Below, one piece after another: positions 1-9,725 of a DNA stretch of 64,000 bases. Source of the DNA: Pseudotamlana agarivorans (GTDB lineage: Bacteria; Bacteroidota; Bacteroidia; Flavobacteriales; Flavobacteriaceae); the NCBI RefSeq assembly GCF_018860245.1, contig NZ_JAHKPD010000023.1, forward strand, positions 1 through 64,000. The letters run 5' to 3'. The notes beneath the pieces are model-generated. The model saw nothing but the letters and a program-made list of their open reading frames with translations. It had not been told where the DNA came from and did no database searches. Position 1 is the stretch's first letter. The number at the start of each line of letters is the position of its first letter. The translations under genes were made by a program, and so were the position numbers.

Positions 1-65
1 ATCCAAAATCTAATCTGTTTTTTTTGCAAAGATAAGATTCTCCCCAAGTTTTATGGTTGAGCCGT

Positions 66-674
66 TTTTTCTCTGTGTATCTCTGCGAAATCCTCTGTGG
101 TACTCTGTGTAATAACCTACTCATAGTGAAATCTGTGTCTTAAAATTGGTTGTTGGTTGTTAGTTTTTGGTTGTTGGACTCTTACTCTTACGCATATTTT
201 TTTCTCTGTGTATCTCTTCGAAATTCTCGGTGGAACTTTGTGTAATAACCTCCCTCCTCATTGGGAAATCTGTGTTAATCTGTGAAATCTGTGTCTTAAA
301 ATTGGTTGTTAGTTTTTGGTTGTTGGACTCTTACTCTTACGCATATTTTTTTCTCTGTGCATCTCCGTGAAATCCTTGGTGGAACTCTGTGTAATAACCT
401 CTCTCCTCATAGTGAAATCTGTGTCTTAAAATTGGTTGTTGGTTGTTAGTTTTTGGTTGTTGGACTCTTACTCTTACTTTTTCTCTGTGTATCTCTGCGA
501 AATTATCGGTGGAACTTTGTGTAATAACCTCCCTCCTCATTGGGAAATCTGTGTTAATCTGTGAAATCTGTGTCTTAAAATTGGTTGTTAGTTTTGAGTT
601 GTTGGACTCTTATGTATATTTTTTCTCTGTGTATCTAAAACACTTGGTGGAACTCTGTGTAATTAAGTTAGTGT
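66..674. repeat. Degenerate tandem repeat, 130-149 bp units in an A-B-A-B order
   Basis: Units starting with CTCTGTGTAT or a close variant begin at about 71, 204, 353, 483 and 625, so spacings are 133, 149, 130 and 142. Units 1 and 3 are short. Units 2 and 4 carry an extra segment with TAATCTGTGAAATCTG, so the array looks like a duplicated dimer of about 280 bp plus a partial fifth unit. Sub-motifs such as TCTGTG, GGTTGTTGGTTGTTAG and GGACTCTTACTCTTAC recur within units. Open frames across it are repeat-derived and not credible genes. Bases 1-65 and 675-772 hold no gene that I recognise. Confidence 0.85.
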
Positions 675-772
675 AATAATCGAATATTGTATTTATTGAT
701 GTCTGCGTAACGAACTCGAACTCACCTCTAACTTCACGATGTATTATATTAAAAAATATCTGAGCTAAAAAA

Positions 773-2989
773 CTAGATTTTTCGTGTTTTCTTAACTAAA
801 TCTTCAGAAAGGTTTAATAACCATTTTACCTGTTCTGAAACCAATTGTGTCTCGTGTAGTTGTCGCCTCATTTCTTTGGTAATAGGCAATCCTTCCTCAA
901 TTTCTTTATCCCTCACCGCCTCTAATTTGTTGAAATAACTTTCATATAGATGTGTAGCTTTAGCTATTTCGTCACTTTCTAAGGTATGACCTGATTCTAC
1001 ATTATTCAATATTGAAACAGATTTAAGTAAATAAAAATTAATATGTTTTACATAAACTTCAAAATGATTTGTGGCCTTACTGGTTTCATTGGTTCTTATA
1101 AACATAGCTAAAGATGAAAGTGAAGAAAGGAATGTATTCAGTATAGTCGTTATTGCATAAACTGTGGAGGCGTTTTCTTGCTTAGATTTTGGTTCTTGAG
1201 CAAACCTTTGGTAGGCTGCATTTAAATTTCCTATTTGCAAAAAGGCTTCCTTTCTGGCTAGACTTAAACTGGTAGGGGCTTGCCCTTTCTTATGGTATAG
1301 TTGATCTACTTCTTTTAAGTATTGAGATAATGCCTCAATGGTATGCGTAAACACCTCTTTAATGTTTTTAGCTTCCCAAGCAGGCCATAAAATGTGATTA
1401 GCAATATAGGCTAGGCCTGCACCGATTAAAGTATCTAAAACCCTAAACTTTATGACGTCTAAAATATTCGGATTGATTAAGGCATACATGAATATGACAT
1501 ATAGGGTAATAAAAGCTGCGCCATTTCTATAGTTTTGCTTAACTAAGGAGAATCCTATAATTAAAGATAAACCAGCTATAATAGCATAAATAATGGTGTT
1601 CTGTGTGATGAAAACGATGCACACACCAACAATCGCGCCAATTAAAGTACCAATAACCCTATGCTTAGTTCTTTCTTTGGTTAAACTATAACTGGGCCTC
1701 ATGATTACCACTATGGTTAGTAAGATCCAATAGGGTTGCTGCATTTCAATCATATTTCCTATGATAAAACCTATGAGCATTGTAACTGTTAAACGTAAGG
1801 AATGTTTAAATATGGGGGACTTAAAACTAAAATTTGCTTTTAGTTTTTTCAAATCATAATCTTGAGGTGTTATGAATTTTTCTGCATCTTTAATACCTCT
1901 TAGCTTATCATTCTTTGCGTAGTTATTTAAAATTCTAGTAATATCATTCAAATTACTTATTTGCTTTTCTTGATATGATTTAAAATTCAATAAGAAAATG
2001 GTGCCTTCGCGAGATTCAGGTAGGCCGACTTTGGTTTTATAATCCTCAATCTTGTTTTCAATATTTTTAACTAAGCTTTTGAAATTATTAACAAAAGAGA
2101 GTTTCTCTTCCTTGAGGATTACTTTCGAGATATGATTTAACTTATCTGAAATCTCAAAGATTAAATTCTGAAATTCACCAATCTTTTCTGGATGCTTTTC
2201 AAATAAAACATCAAGTTTATCATAATCAATTGTATTGGAAATAGCCAATTCGTAAATTTCCATGATTTTAGAGAAAAATAATTGCCGGCGACGTGATCTA
2301 TTACTAAAACCAGAACTTCTTCTTTTTACTAAAATAAGCTCCCTTATGGTTTCATGAATCTCATTAATCTCAGTTTGCAGTTTGAATATTTGTTCCAACA
2401 GCTTAACTCTATGCTTCTTTTCAACGAGAAGTTTCCCTCTTATTTTTATGAATTCTGAGGTTTTCTCTAAGAGTTGAATAAAAATATAATCAATTTCTAC
2501 TCGAGGAAAAATAATTTGACTGAGAATGGTTAGTATTAAAAACCACGTACCGCCTAAAGCGATATATAAAGAATGTTCTATTGAAGATGTTTCAGTACTG
2601 TGATGAGCAAAAGCTAATACTAATGATAATAAGCCTGATAAGGAAACTAGAGATGCTCGAAATCCAAATACTGAAATATAGGACACAGAAAAAACTAAAA
2701 TGAGTAATAGCGGGATAACTATGAATAGATAGCTACTAAAACAACCTACTAAAAACGTAATGGTAAAGGTTAGAATAATCGAAACTAAGATGCCATAAAA
2801 CTTATGTTTTAAGCTTCCTGGAACATCTGAAGGTGCACATAAAATGGCCCCTAACGCGATACTGAATCCTACATCCAATCTATCAAAAAAGTATATTGAA
2901 ATTAATACGGGAATGGATACAGCGAATGCTACTAAAAATGCTTTTGCAAAATGTATGCTTTTAAAGTATCGTAGTAAAGTATGAAACAT
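773..2989 (-). CDS. FUSC-family inner-membrane protein (YccS/YhfK-like)
   Basis: This 738-aa protein has the duplicated architecture of the fusaric-acid-resistance (FUSC) superfamily. A hydrophobic block lies at about residues 12-165, then a long charged, helical cytoplasmic stretch to about 390, a second hydrophobic block at about 395-540 with the PYWILLTIVVIMRPSYSLT segment typical of FUSC domains, and a cytoplasmic tail. Family members are thought to export aromatic acids or other small organic compounds, but few are characterised and the substrate cannot be read from the sequence. It is transcribed alone, 109 bp downstream of the FadL-like gene on the same strand. The DUF2955 gene at 7625-8662 belongs to the same broad superfamily, so the two may be functionally related. 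Family call is good; substrate unknown. Confidence 0.85.
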   Translation of the reverse strand: MFHTLLRYFKSIHFAKAFLVAFAVSIPVLISIYFFDRLDVGFSIALGAILCAPSDVPGSLKHKFYGILVSIILTFTITFLVGCFSSYLFIVIPLLLILVFSVSYISVFGFRASLVSLSGLLSLVLAFAHHSTETSSIEHSLYIALGGTWFLILTILSQIIFPRVEIDYIFIQLLEKTSEFIKIRGKLLVEKKHRVKLLEQIFKLQTEINEIHETIRELILVKRRSSGFSNRSRRRQLFFSKIMEIYELAISNTIDYDKLDVLFEKHPEKIGEFQNLIFEISDKLNHISKVILKEEKLSFVNNFKSLVKNIENKIEDYKTKVGLPESREGTIFLLNFKSYQEKQISNLNDITRILNNYAKNDKLRGIKDAEKFITPQDYDLKKLKANFSFKSPIFKHSLRLTVTMLIGFIIGNMIEMQQPYWILLTIVVIMRPSYSLTKERTKHRVIGTLIGAIVGVCIVFITQNTIIYAIIAGLSLIIGFSLVKQNYRNGAAFITLYVIFMYALINPNILDVIKFRVLDTLIGAGLAYIANHILWPAWEAKNIKEVFTHTIEALSQYLKEVDQLYHKKGQAPTSLSLARKEAFLQIGNLNAAYQRFAQEPKSKQENASTVYAITTILNTFLSSLSSLAMFIRTNETSKATNHFEVYVKHINFYLLKSVSILNNVESGHTLESDEIAKATHLYESYFNKLEAVRDKEIEEGLPITKEMRRQLHETQLVSEQVKWLLNLSEDLVKKTRKI

Positions 2990-3098
2990 AGTTAGAATTA
3001 TGTATCAAATTTAAGAAGGAAAATGTAGATTTCACCTTTATAGCGTATAAAATTATAAGCGTTTAGGATATGGTTATGGGCTTATTACACTTGATAAA

Positions 3099-4538
3099 TT
3101 AAAACTTTTTAAAATATAAGGTATATCCTAAAAGTAGTCCAAGAGAACCATAAGAGGCTTTTGTAATGGTTGTAGTTCCTTTAATTAAATCATTTTCGTT
3201 AGGGTTGTTTAAACTTCCCTTTTGCTCGTAGTCATCAGTGTTTCCAGTACTAAATAAAAGGCCAAGACTTAGGTTGCTTTGATTTTTTTTAATGGTAATA
3301 CCCGATGAAATATGGTAGATATCCCAGCTGCTTATTGTGGTTTTTATGCCACGGTCATCATTTAGAGATTTATCAAAATAAGACATGTCGTTTCTTGCGC
3401 TTAAAAATAGAGAAAGGCTTTCTTTTAATAAATATTCATAACCTATGGCAACATTAAAAACTGATTTTGCAGCCGCACGAACGCGCATAAAATCATCTGT
3501 TCCTAATTCGGGAGCGGTGTTAGCGGGTCTTACAAAAGTGTTAGAAGCGATGTCCATGATGTCGTATTGATCAGTACTTCCATAATATTGGCAAGAAATA
3601 CCGATGTGGGATTTATCACCAAAATAATTTAAACCAGCTGAAACCGATAGCGGTGATTTAAAAGTTGTTTTTAGTTCGCTTTGTCTACCAGTTGCAACTG
3701 CAGATATACGATTATCATCAATTAATTTGAAGTTGTTTGCTTGAATGTTAGCAGCAACACTACCAATGCCCATAATGTTTATAGCAGGTGTTGTAAATGT
3801 TAAACCAGCTTTCCAACGTTCTTTTTGGTATGAAACACCCAGCTTAGCACTATAACGAACATTGTAATAATCTACATTTTCGTTTAGGTTAGCTGCAACT
3901 AATGTACGTTCTGTATCATTCATAAAAACGTAAGTAGACAGGCTTCTGCTATAGGATTGTGAGCGTACTGTGAACAGGTTGGTAAGCCCAACCGACCAAT
4001 TTTCGTTCAATCGTCTGGCGGCGCCAAATGCAATTAAAATCTCATTGAGTCTATCGCTAATTGCAGATTCTGCGACGGTTTCTTCAAGTCCTGTACTTTC
4101 ACTTTCATCAATAATATCAAAAAAACCTTCTTTTCTAGCAACACCTTTAAAATTGAAGCTTGTTGGTGCCATGAACCCGTAGCCTACTTTCCAGTTATTA
4201 TTCTTAACCCTTATCATACCACCAGCTAAAAGTGGAACAGAGCCTAACTGCCTACTGTTAAAACTTGCTTTCTGACCGATGGCATTAGAAATTGTGATAT
4301 TTTCAGCTCGGTAAGCAGTGGCGTTAACAGATATTGAAGAATTATCTAAAAAACCAAGTGCTCCTGGGTTGTAATAAAGCATCGTGTTATCATCACTACC
4401 ACCAACTACAGCGCCAGACATAAGAACCGAGTTTGAACCATATTGTTGTGTCCAGTAATTGGTGTCTTGAGCCTTGACATTCAGTACAAAACAGATTGAC
4501 ATTAGGATTATACCATTGAATGATTGATTAAATTTCAT
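3099..4538 (-). CDS. FadL/OmpP1-type outer-membrane transport protein
   Basis: This 479-aa protein starts with a signal peptide ending VKAQ. Soon after comes the sequence GSNSVLMSGAVVGG followed by YYNPGALGF, which matches the conserved N-terminal plug region of the FadL/TodX (OMPP1) family. The remainder shows alternating strands with aromatic residues and ends in a terminal F, as expected for a 14-strand beta-barrel. FadL proteins let hydrophobic compounds such as long-chain fatty acids or aromatics diffuse across the outer membrane. The ligand here is not predictable. A 175-bp gap separates it from the upstream gene on the same strand, so it probably has its own promoter. It could work with the neighbouring efflux genes, but nothing in the sequence proves that. 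Confidence 0.75.
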   Translation of the reverse strand: MKFNQSFNGIILMSICFVLNVKAQDTNYWTQQYGSNSVLMSGAVVGGSDDNTMLYYNPGALGFLDNSSISVNATAYRAENITISNAIGQKASFNSRQLGSVPLLAGGMIRVKNNNWKVGYGFMAPTSFNFKGVARKEGFFDIIDESESTGLEETVAESAISDRLNEILIAFGAARRLNENWSVGLTNLFTVRSQSYSRSLSTYVFMNDTERTLVAANLNENVDYYNVRYSAKLGVSYQKERWKAGLTFTTPAINIMGIGSVAANIQANNFKLIDDNRISAVATGRQSELKTTFKSPLSVSAGLNYFGDKSHIGISCQYYGSTDQYDIMDIASNTFVRPANTAPELGTDDFMRVRAAAKSVFNVAIGYEYLLKESLSLFLSARNDMSYFDKSLNDDRGIKTTISSWDIYHISSGITIKKNQSNLSLGLLFSTGNTDDYEQKGSLNNPNENDLIKGTTTITKASYGSLGLLLGYTLYFKKF

Positions 4539-4713
4539 TTTTTTAGTTTTAAGTTTTCAACTAAAGTTAAATAAATTAGCTCAACAAATGTCTTTAAAAC
4601 TAATTAAAGAACTGTAATTCATGGTGTTGTGTTTTTTTTAAAGTGGTAGTAATGATTTTAAAGGTATATTCACACTACCGAAGCCTTTATAAGTAACCAA
4701 TTATTTTTTAATA

Positions 4714-5157
4714 TTAGGCTGTTGTTTTAGACTTGTTATCACCTAAAACATTACGCGTAATATATCTAGTAAGTGCTTCACATGCTACCATAGTCATGAT
4801 AACAACAATGAATGCGAAAATACCATGATGTGCGCCATGAAATTGTATTTTATCACTGAATAAATACTCCAACACCCAAAGGATAATGAATTTGGATACG
4901 AATAGTATTGCCCAAGCTGAAAGTATACGTAGCACTTTTCTCCCTTTCTTTTTAAGATGTGTACCTATGCCGTGTTCTACTTTAAATGTAAGTTGAAGCA
5001 TTAACTGCAAAACGATTGCTGCCAGAAGTGAAATTGTAAAAGAATTCACTTCAACTTTTGCCCAATATTCATCAAAAAGGTTTAAAACCGTGAGGTCTAT
5101 TAAAATGAATGAGAAATAGCGAATAAATAGTATTTGACGTTGTAATATAGATTCCAT
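4714..5157 (-). CDS. Small four-helix membrane protein, function unknown
   Basis: This 147-aa protein has about four hydrophobic segments (roughly residues 9-28, 40-57, 78-98 and 110-130) and a charged Lys-rich loop, GTHLKKKGRKVLR, between the second and third. I do not recognise a family. It lies 39 bp downstream of the AI-2E-family permease on the same strand and is the last gene of the exporter gene set, so it may be co-transcribed. The hydrophobic and short layout is compatible with an accessory subunit, but no function can be assigned. Confidence 0.6.
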   Translation of the reverse strand: MESILQRQILFIRYFSFILIDLTVLNLFDEYWAKVEVNSFTISLLAAIVLQLMLQLTFKVEHGIGTHLKKKGRKVLRILSAWAILFVSKFIILWVLEYLFSDKIQFHGAHHGIFAFIVVIMTMVACEALTRYITRNVLGDNKSKTTA

Positions 5158-5196
5158 TTTTATTGAGTTGGTTAAATTTAAAATATGAAAACGGAG

Positions 5197-6258
5197 TTAA
5201 CTTGCAATAATTATATCTTCTTTACTGGTTATCCAGGCCATATACAAGCGGTGTAAAACAGATAACAATACAGTTCCGATAAAAATTCCGATAATACCAT
5301 GTAGAAGCATACCACCAAGAGCCCCCAGAATAATTAAAATCATTGGTGTTTCCAGACCTTTTGATAAGAGAATAGGTTTTAAAAAATTATCTAATAACGA
5401 AATGATGATGATATAAACTGTAAATAGCGTTGCGGCCAATTGACTGTCTGAAGTGGAATAAGCAATTAATATGGTTGGGATAACGACAAGGGTAACAGGT
5501 AATTGTACAATAGCAGCTAACATCACTATAAAAGCAAAAATGGCAGGTGCAGGAATACCCATGAGTTTAAATCCTATAAAGCATAGAAAAGCTTGGATTA
5601 TTGCAACAAATAAAATACCCTTAACCACATTTCTAAGGGTATCTCTACCAATGAGTAACATTTCTGTACCTTTTATACCGCCAACTAGTTTATTGGTGAA
5701 ATCTGAAGCCGATTGAAAAGCACCTTTAGCATTGGACATGAACATGACCGCAATGATGAAAGAAATTAAAAAGGACAATATCGTTCCTATAAATCCAGTA
5801 AATTTTTTTATTGTGGCGCCTCCTTTTTCCAAAATAAAATCCTTATGCTCGATGGCATATTTTTGTGAATTTTTTGAAAGTGCTTGCCAATTTTGATACA
5901 CACGTTCACCTATAACCGGCCACTCTTTTACTTTTTCTGTTGGCGGGGTGATTTTTAATTCGTTGTTTTGGATTAGAGAAAGGTTGTTTTTTAAATTACT
6001 AAACAAAGAGCTGGTCATCATAATGGTAGGGGCCAAGACTAAAGCCAGAAAGATTAAAGTAAATACAAAAGTGGCTACCTTTTTATTATTTTCTCCAAAA
6101 ATTTTCCGAAACTTGTTAAATAGAGGAAACAGTGCTACAGCAAGAATCACACCCCATGTAAATACACCAATAAAGGGCTTGATAAGAAAAAATCCCCATA
6201 GCATTAATAAGGAAATTACGATAAGTCTGATGAATTCTGTAATTGAAAATGATTTCAT
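5197..6258 (-). CDS. AI-2E family transporter (PerM/YdiK/TqsA-like permease)
   Basis: The 353-aa protein has the family layout: two N-terminal membrane helices with a conserved start (FLIKPFIGVFTWGVILAVAL), a third helix, a soluble middle section at about residues 85-150, then five further helices including the conserved IPAPAIFAFIVMLAAIVQLP segment. Members have been linked to autoinducer-2 export, sodium/proton exchange or unknown solutes, so the name should not be taken as proof of signalling. It is 15 bp downstream of the outer-membrane efflux gene and most likely in the same transcript. Confidence 0.85.
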   Translation of the reverse strand: MKSFSITEFIRLIVISLLMLWGFFLIKPFIGVFTWGVILAVALFPLFNKFRKIFGENNKKVATFVFTLIFLALVLAPTIMMTSSLFSNLKNNLSLIQNNELKITPPTEKVKEWPVIGERVYQNWQALSKNSQKYAIEHKDFILEKGGATIKKFTGFIGTILSFLISFIIAVMFMSNAKGAFQSASDFTNKLVGGIKGTEMLLIGRDTLRNVVKGILFVAIIQAFLCFIGFKLMGIPAPAIFAFIVMLAAIVQLPVTLVVIPTILIAYSTSDSQLAATLFTVYIIIISLLDNFLKPILLSKGLETPMILIILGALGGMLLHGIIGIFIGTVLLSVLHRLYMAWITSKEDIIIAS

Positions 6259-6273
6259 AGTATTATAGTTTGA

Positions 6274-7644
6274 TTAGTTTATTTGATTCCAACCGCCTCC
6301 TAAAGCTAAGTATAATTTTACAACCGATTGTAATTGAGATTTGTAACTGTTAGAAGCTGTTAATTGTACATTAAAAAAAGTAGTTTGAACGTTTAGAAAT
6401 TCTATAAATGAAGTAGCACCTTCATTATAACGCACCCAAGCCAGGTCGTAAGCTTCTTTAGCTAACTTTAATTGTTTCTTACGAATTTCAAATTCTTTTT
6501 TATAAGTTTCTATAGCTATAAGTGCATCTTCAATTTCTTGAAAAGCTAATAAATAGGCCTGCCTGTAATCCAACTCCGCTCTTTTGTATTGGGCTTCTTC
6601 AATAGCAATAGTATTGTTAATTCTATTGGCATTAAAAAGTGGTCCTAACATATTTCCAGTTAAGTTTCCGAAAATGGATGAAGGGTTTAGTAATTGTGCG
6701 CCTAAATTAAAATTTATTTGAAAATTAGGGTACTTAAAAGTTTCTGTAGCGCCGAGTTTAGCTAATTGTGATTTAAGAAGTAATTCAGACCTTAAAATTG
6801 ATGGGCGTCGTCTTAAGAGATCTGCAGGAACCCCGGCAGGTAAATTTGAAGAAAATATTTGTTCTTCTAATTTATTGCCTCTAGGTATTGATTTGGGTAA
6901 ACTGCCTAATAAGGTGCTAATAGCGTTTTCGACCTGTTTCCTAGCTCTGTACAAAGCCTGCATGGTTACTTGTACATCTTTTAAACTGATACTAATTTGA
7001 TTAACATCTACTTTCGAAATAAAGCCGCCGTCATAACGCGCATCAATGATCGCTTTATATTTCTCCATAGACGTTTCCATTTGTTCAGAAACATAAATAC
7101 GGTTATCGATATCACGAAGGGTGAAATAGAGTTCGGCTATCTGTGAAACCAAGGTAGCTTTTACTTCAAAAACAGCCATTTCTGTAGCTAAATATGCCTG
7201 TAGAGCGGCTTCATTTTGATTTGCAATGCGCCCCCAAACATCTAAGGTGTATGATACTTGGCCTACGGCATTAATGGTATTCTGAAAATCTGGAGAAAGT
7301 GAAGACTTAGACGTTTCGGCTGTTAAGCCATAATTGATTTCTGGGTATAATTGTGCTTTGGTAATGGCTAATTGTAATTGCGACTGTTTGATGCCAAAAA
7401 TGATATTTTTAAGTGGTAAGTTGTTCTCTAAACTTTCACTAATTAAATCTGTGAGCACAGGGTCATTGAAAAAATTCCACCACTGGGTATCTGCAACACT
7501 CAAAGAATCTGTGTCTAGAGTTGAAAACGAATTAGTGGTTTCTATTTCTGGAGCGACATAGTCGTTCTGTACTTTACAGCCAAAGAACGCTATGGAAAGC
7601 GCGAAAAGGAATATGTAATGTATGCTATACCGTTTCATTTTCAT
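6274..7644 (-). CDS. Outer-membrane efflux lipoprotein, TolC/NodT family
   Basis: This 456-aa protein has a lipoprotein signal with lipobox FFGC around residue 23, the N-terminal sequence TDTQWWNFFNDPVLTDLI typical of NodT-type outer membrane factors, and two repeated helical regions, each followed by strand-forming sequence. It should form the trimeric outer-membrane duct of a tripartite pump, working with the HlyD-like adaptor and the DUF2955 protein encoded just upstream. Its start overlaps the end of the DUF2955 gene by 20 bp, which points to translational coupling. Length is normal for the family. Confidence 0.9.
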   Translation of the reverse strand: MKMKRYSIHYIFLFALSIAFFGCKVQNDYVAPEIETTNSFSTLDTDSLSVADTQWWNFFNDPVLTDLISESLENNLPLKNIIFGIKQSQLQLAITKAQLYPEINYGLTAETSKSSLSPDFQNTINAVGQVSYTLDVWGRIANQNEAALQAYLATEMAVFEVKATLVSQIAELYFTLRDIDNRIYVSEQMETSMEKYKAIIDARYDGGFISKVDVNQISISLKDVQVTMQALYRARKQVENAISTLLGSLPKSIPRGNKLEEQIFSSNLPAGVPADLLRRRPSILRSELLLKSQLAKLGATETFKYPNFQINFNLGAQLLNPSSIFGNLTGNMLGPLFNANRINNTIAIEEAQYKRAELDYRQAYLLAFQEIEDALIAIETYKKEFEIRKKQLKLAKEAYDLAWVRYNEGATSFIEFLNVQTTFFNVQLTASNSYKSQLQSVVKLYLALGGGWNQIN

Positions 7645-8662
7645 AGGTTATTGGGTCATTAAAATAAGTCACAATTTTATAAGCTATGATCACATAGAGC
7701 ACTGCTAATGCGATTCCAAACAAACGCAGAGTCACAGTGTCTCCAGCAGAATTACTCGAATTGGAAATAACGCCCATAACTAGAAAAAAAGTTCTAAATG
7801 CAATAGAGTATATGGGCACATTTTTAGTTGCAGAAAAAATATGATAACTAAAAAATAAACCGATAGCGCACATTAAAAATACATAAAAAAAGAATGTGGG
7901 GGTTATGGTAAGTAAAAAGTACGCTATAATACCTGCCACACCTCCAATTAAATTGGCTATTATAAGTCCGTAGCCTTTTTTAGACTTGTAAATAAAGGGG
8001 TCTAAGGCTAAAAACGAAATAAAAACAAAGGTTAGTACAAAGGCGTTAGTTCCGAAAAAGTAAAAATATAAAACAGCAGGCATGATAACGTATACGCCAT
8101 TTAGGGCTATTTTATCTATGCTATATGTGGTTTCGTTATTCTTTTTTTTCTGTGGTGTTTTTTGCAGGTCTATTGATGTTTCAGGTAGTATCAAAAAAGC
8201 AAACTGAGTAATGGCCAGGGCAATTACTAGGTTTATAATCATATCTCCCAAAATAAGATCGGCTAAAGGTTCTGCTGTTAAACTTAAAAAAGGAAATAGT
8301 AGGGTGAGTACTAAAAATAAAAGTCGGATTGCTTCGGGAATTTTAATTAGTCTAAAAGACCAGTAAATGACTAGGCCTAAAATTAATAGGGTTTCGATGA
8401 TGTAATTTTGAACAAAACCACCCAAAAATAACCCGAACCAACCTAAAGCATATAAAGCCATAATAGCAATTAGTGATTTCTTTATACCTAGAGCGTTTTT
8501 GCCTTTATCAAGTAGCATTAGAGTGAAAATTGCAGCAATTTGAGGCAACAGAATACCGTTAAGTGTTGAAATTAACAAAGCCGTTATGGCGCCTAATAAG
8601 TAGCGTAAAATCGCCTTTTTATGTTGAGATATTTTGATATGTAATCCAAGCTTATCTAACAT
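7625..8662 (-). CDS. DUF2955 membrane protein, inner-membrane component of an HlyD/TolC-type exporter
   Basis: This 345-aa protein is almost entirely membrane-embedded, with about ten hydrophobic segments in two halves, like the AaeB/FUSC superfamily. The sequence resembles the DUF2955 family, whose members often sit beside HlyD-type adaptor genes. No ATP-binding motif is visible, so transport would be secondary or passive. It overlaps the adaptor gene (11 bp) upstream and the outer-membrane factor gene (20 bp) downstream. This arrangement supports a three-part envelope-spanning exporter. The substrate is unknown; aromatic acids are only a guess by analogy with AaeAB. Confidence 0.75.
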   Translation of the reverse strand: MLDKLGLHIKISQHKKAILRYLLGAITALLISTLNGILLPQIAAIFTLMLLDKGKNALGIKKSLIAIMALYALGWFGLFLGGFVQNYIIETLLILGLVIYWSFRLIKIPEAIRLLFLVLTLLFPFLSLTAEPLADLILGDMIINLVIALAITQFAFLILPETSIDLQKTPQKKKNNETTYSIDKIALNGVYVIMPAVLYFYFFGTNAFVLTFVFISFLALDPFIYKSKKGYGLIIANLIGGVAGIIAYFLLTITPTFFFYVFLMCAIGLFFSYHIFSATKNVPIYSIAFRTFFLVMGVISNSSNSAGDTVTLRLFGIALAVLYVIIAYKIVTYFNDPITYENETV

Positions 8663-9725
8663 AAGAGAATTTTGAAATGAACCAAATTTTAAGTCTAGCT
8701 AAAGTGTTTAAAATAAAACTATTTCCTGTAAACACTACTACATTTGCTTGGCTGCCTTGTCGCAATTTTTTATAAACCGCTTTATTTTCTAAAGCAATAA
8801 TAACCGGGAAGCGTTGCTGTTCGCGTAACCAACCTTGTTGACTTCTAACCGTTGGTAAATCTCCGGCATTGGTGTTTTGGGTTTTTACCCCATAAGCGAT
8901 ACTGGAGACTTTAGCTTTGTAAACTTCGCCAGCATCAATATCAAAAGTAATGCTTGCAATGTCATTCGGTTTTAAATGGGTTAAATTGTTTTCAGTAAAA
9001 TTAGCTTGAATCCAAATGGTATTGTTAGAAATAAGGGAAGCGATAGGGTGCCCTGCCGAAGCAAAAAAGCCTTTTTCAACATTAAAACTTTCTATGACAC
9101 CGCTTGACGGGGCAATAATCACGGTTTGTTCCAAATCCCAGTTGGCTTTTTCTAATTGATTTAAAGCGGCCTTTATAACTGGATTATTGGAATCGCCTGG
9201 GCCTAAAGCTATCTTTTGTTTCTCTAAATTAGCTTCGGCCGTAGATACATTCTCAATCGCTGTTAAATAGGAGCTTTCAGATCGGTCTCTATCTGCTTCA
9301 GATAAGGCGCCTTTGTTTTGCGACATCACCCGTTGTGTACGATCCCAGTTTTTTTTAGCACGCTCGAACCTAACGCGGGCACTATTTAATTGTGCCGTAG
9401 CAGCTTTTAGGCCTGAAACCCCAGCGGTTAAATCTTGAGTTACATTTTCCAAATTAATTTCAGCTTGTTTAACGGCAAGTTCATACGGCTTTCTGTCGAG
9501 TATAAATAAGGTGTCTCCTTCTTTAACTTCAGAATGTAAACTCACATTAATGTCTGTAACATAACCACTAACCATTGGTGCTAAAGATAAATTTAAGCCC
9601 TGTACACGAACTTGATTCGTGGTAGGGGCAAACCGACTAGATAAAATATTAAACAGCATAATTACCAGTGCTAAGGCCACTACGATAATGCTAGTTTTTT
9701 TTGCTGAACCTTTTTTTGCTCCCAT
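8652..9725 (-). CDS. HlyD/EmrA-family membrane fusion protein
   Basis: The 357-aa product has one N-terminal membrane helix (about residues 12-28), then a biotinyl-lipoyl-like half motif (GYVTDINVSLHSEVKEGDTL), a long alpha-helical hairpin from about 75 to 190, the second lipoyl half (APSSGVIESFNVEKGFF) and a beta-barrel domain. This is the usual periplasmic adaptor of EmrA/AaeA type. It bridges the inner-membrane DUF2955 protein and the TolC-like duct. The start codon overlaps the stop of the upstream channel gene in a TAATG arrangement, so the two are probably translationally coupled. Confidence 0.9.
   Translation of the reverse strand: MGAKKGSAKKTSIIVVALALVIMLFNILSSRFAPTTNQVRVQGLNLSLAPMVSGYVTDINVSLHSEVKEGDTLFILDRKPYELAVKQAEINLENVTQDLTAGVSGLKAATAQLNSARVRFERAKKNWDRTQRVMSQNKGALSEADRDRSESSYLTAIENVSTAEANLEKQKIALGPGDSNNPVIKAALNQLEKANWDLEQTVIIAPSSGVIESFNVEKGFFASAGHPIASLISNNTIWIQANFTENNLTHLKPNDIASITFDIDAGEVYKAKVSSIAYGVKTQNTNAGDLPTVRSQQGWLREQQRFPVIIALENKAVYKKLRQGSQANVVVFTGNSFILNTLARLKIWFISKFSYVR

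Noticed and set aside
66-674. Possible CRISPR array
   Set aside because: The conserved part spans nearly the whole unit and unit length varies by 19 bp. There are no short identical repeats with unique spacers, and no cas genes nearby.
167-676. Three open frames of 67-77 codons in the first 700 bases
   Set aside because: They read through the tandem repeat on both strands with repeated peptide segments and no credible start context. They are by-products of the repeat.
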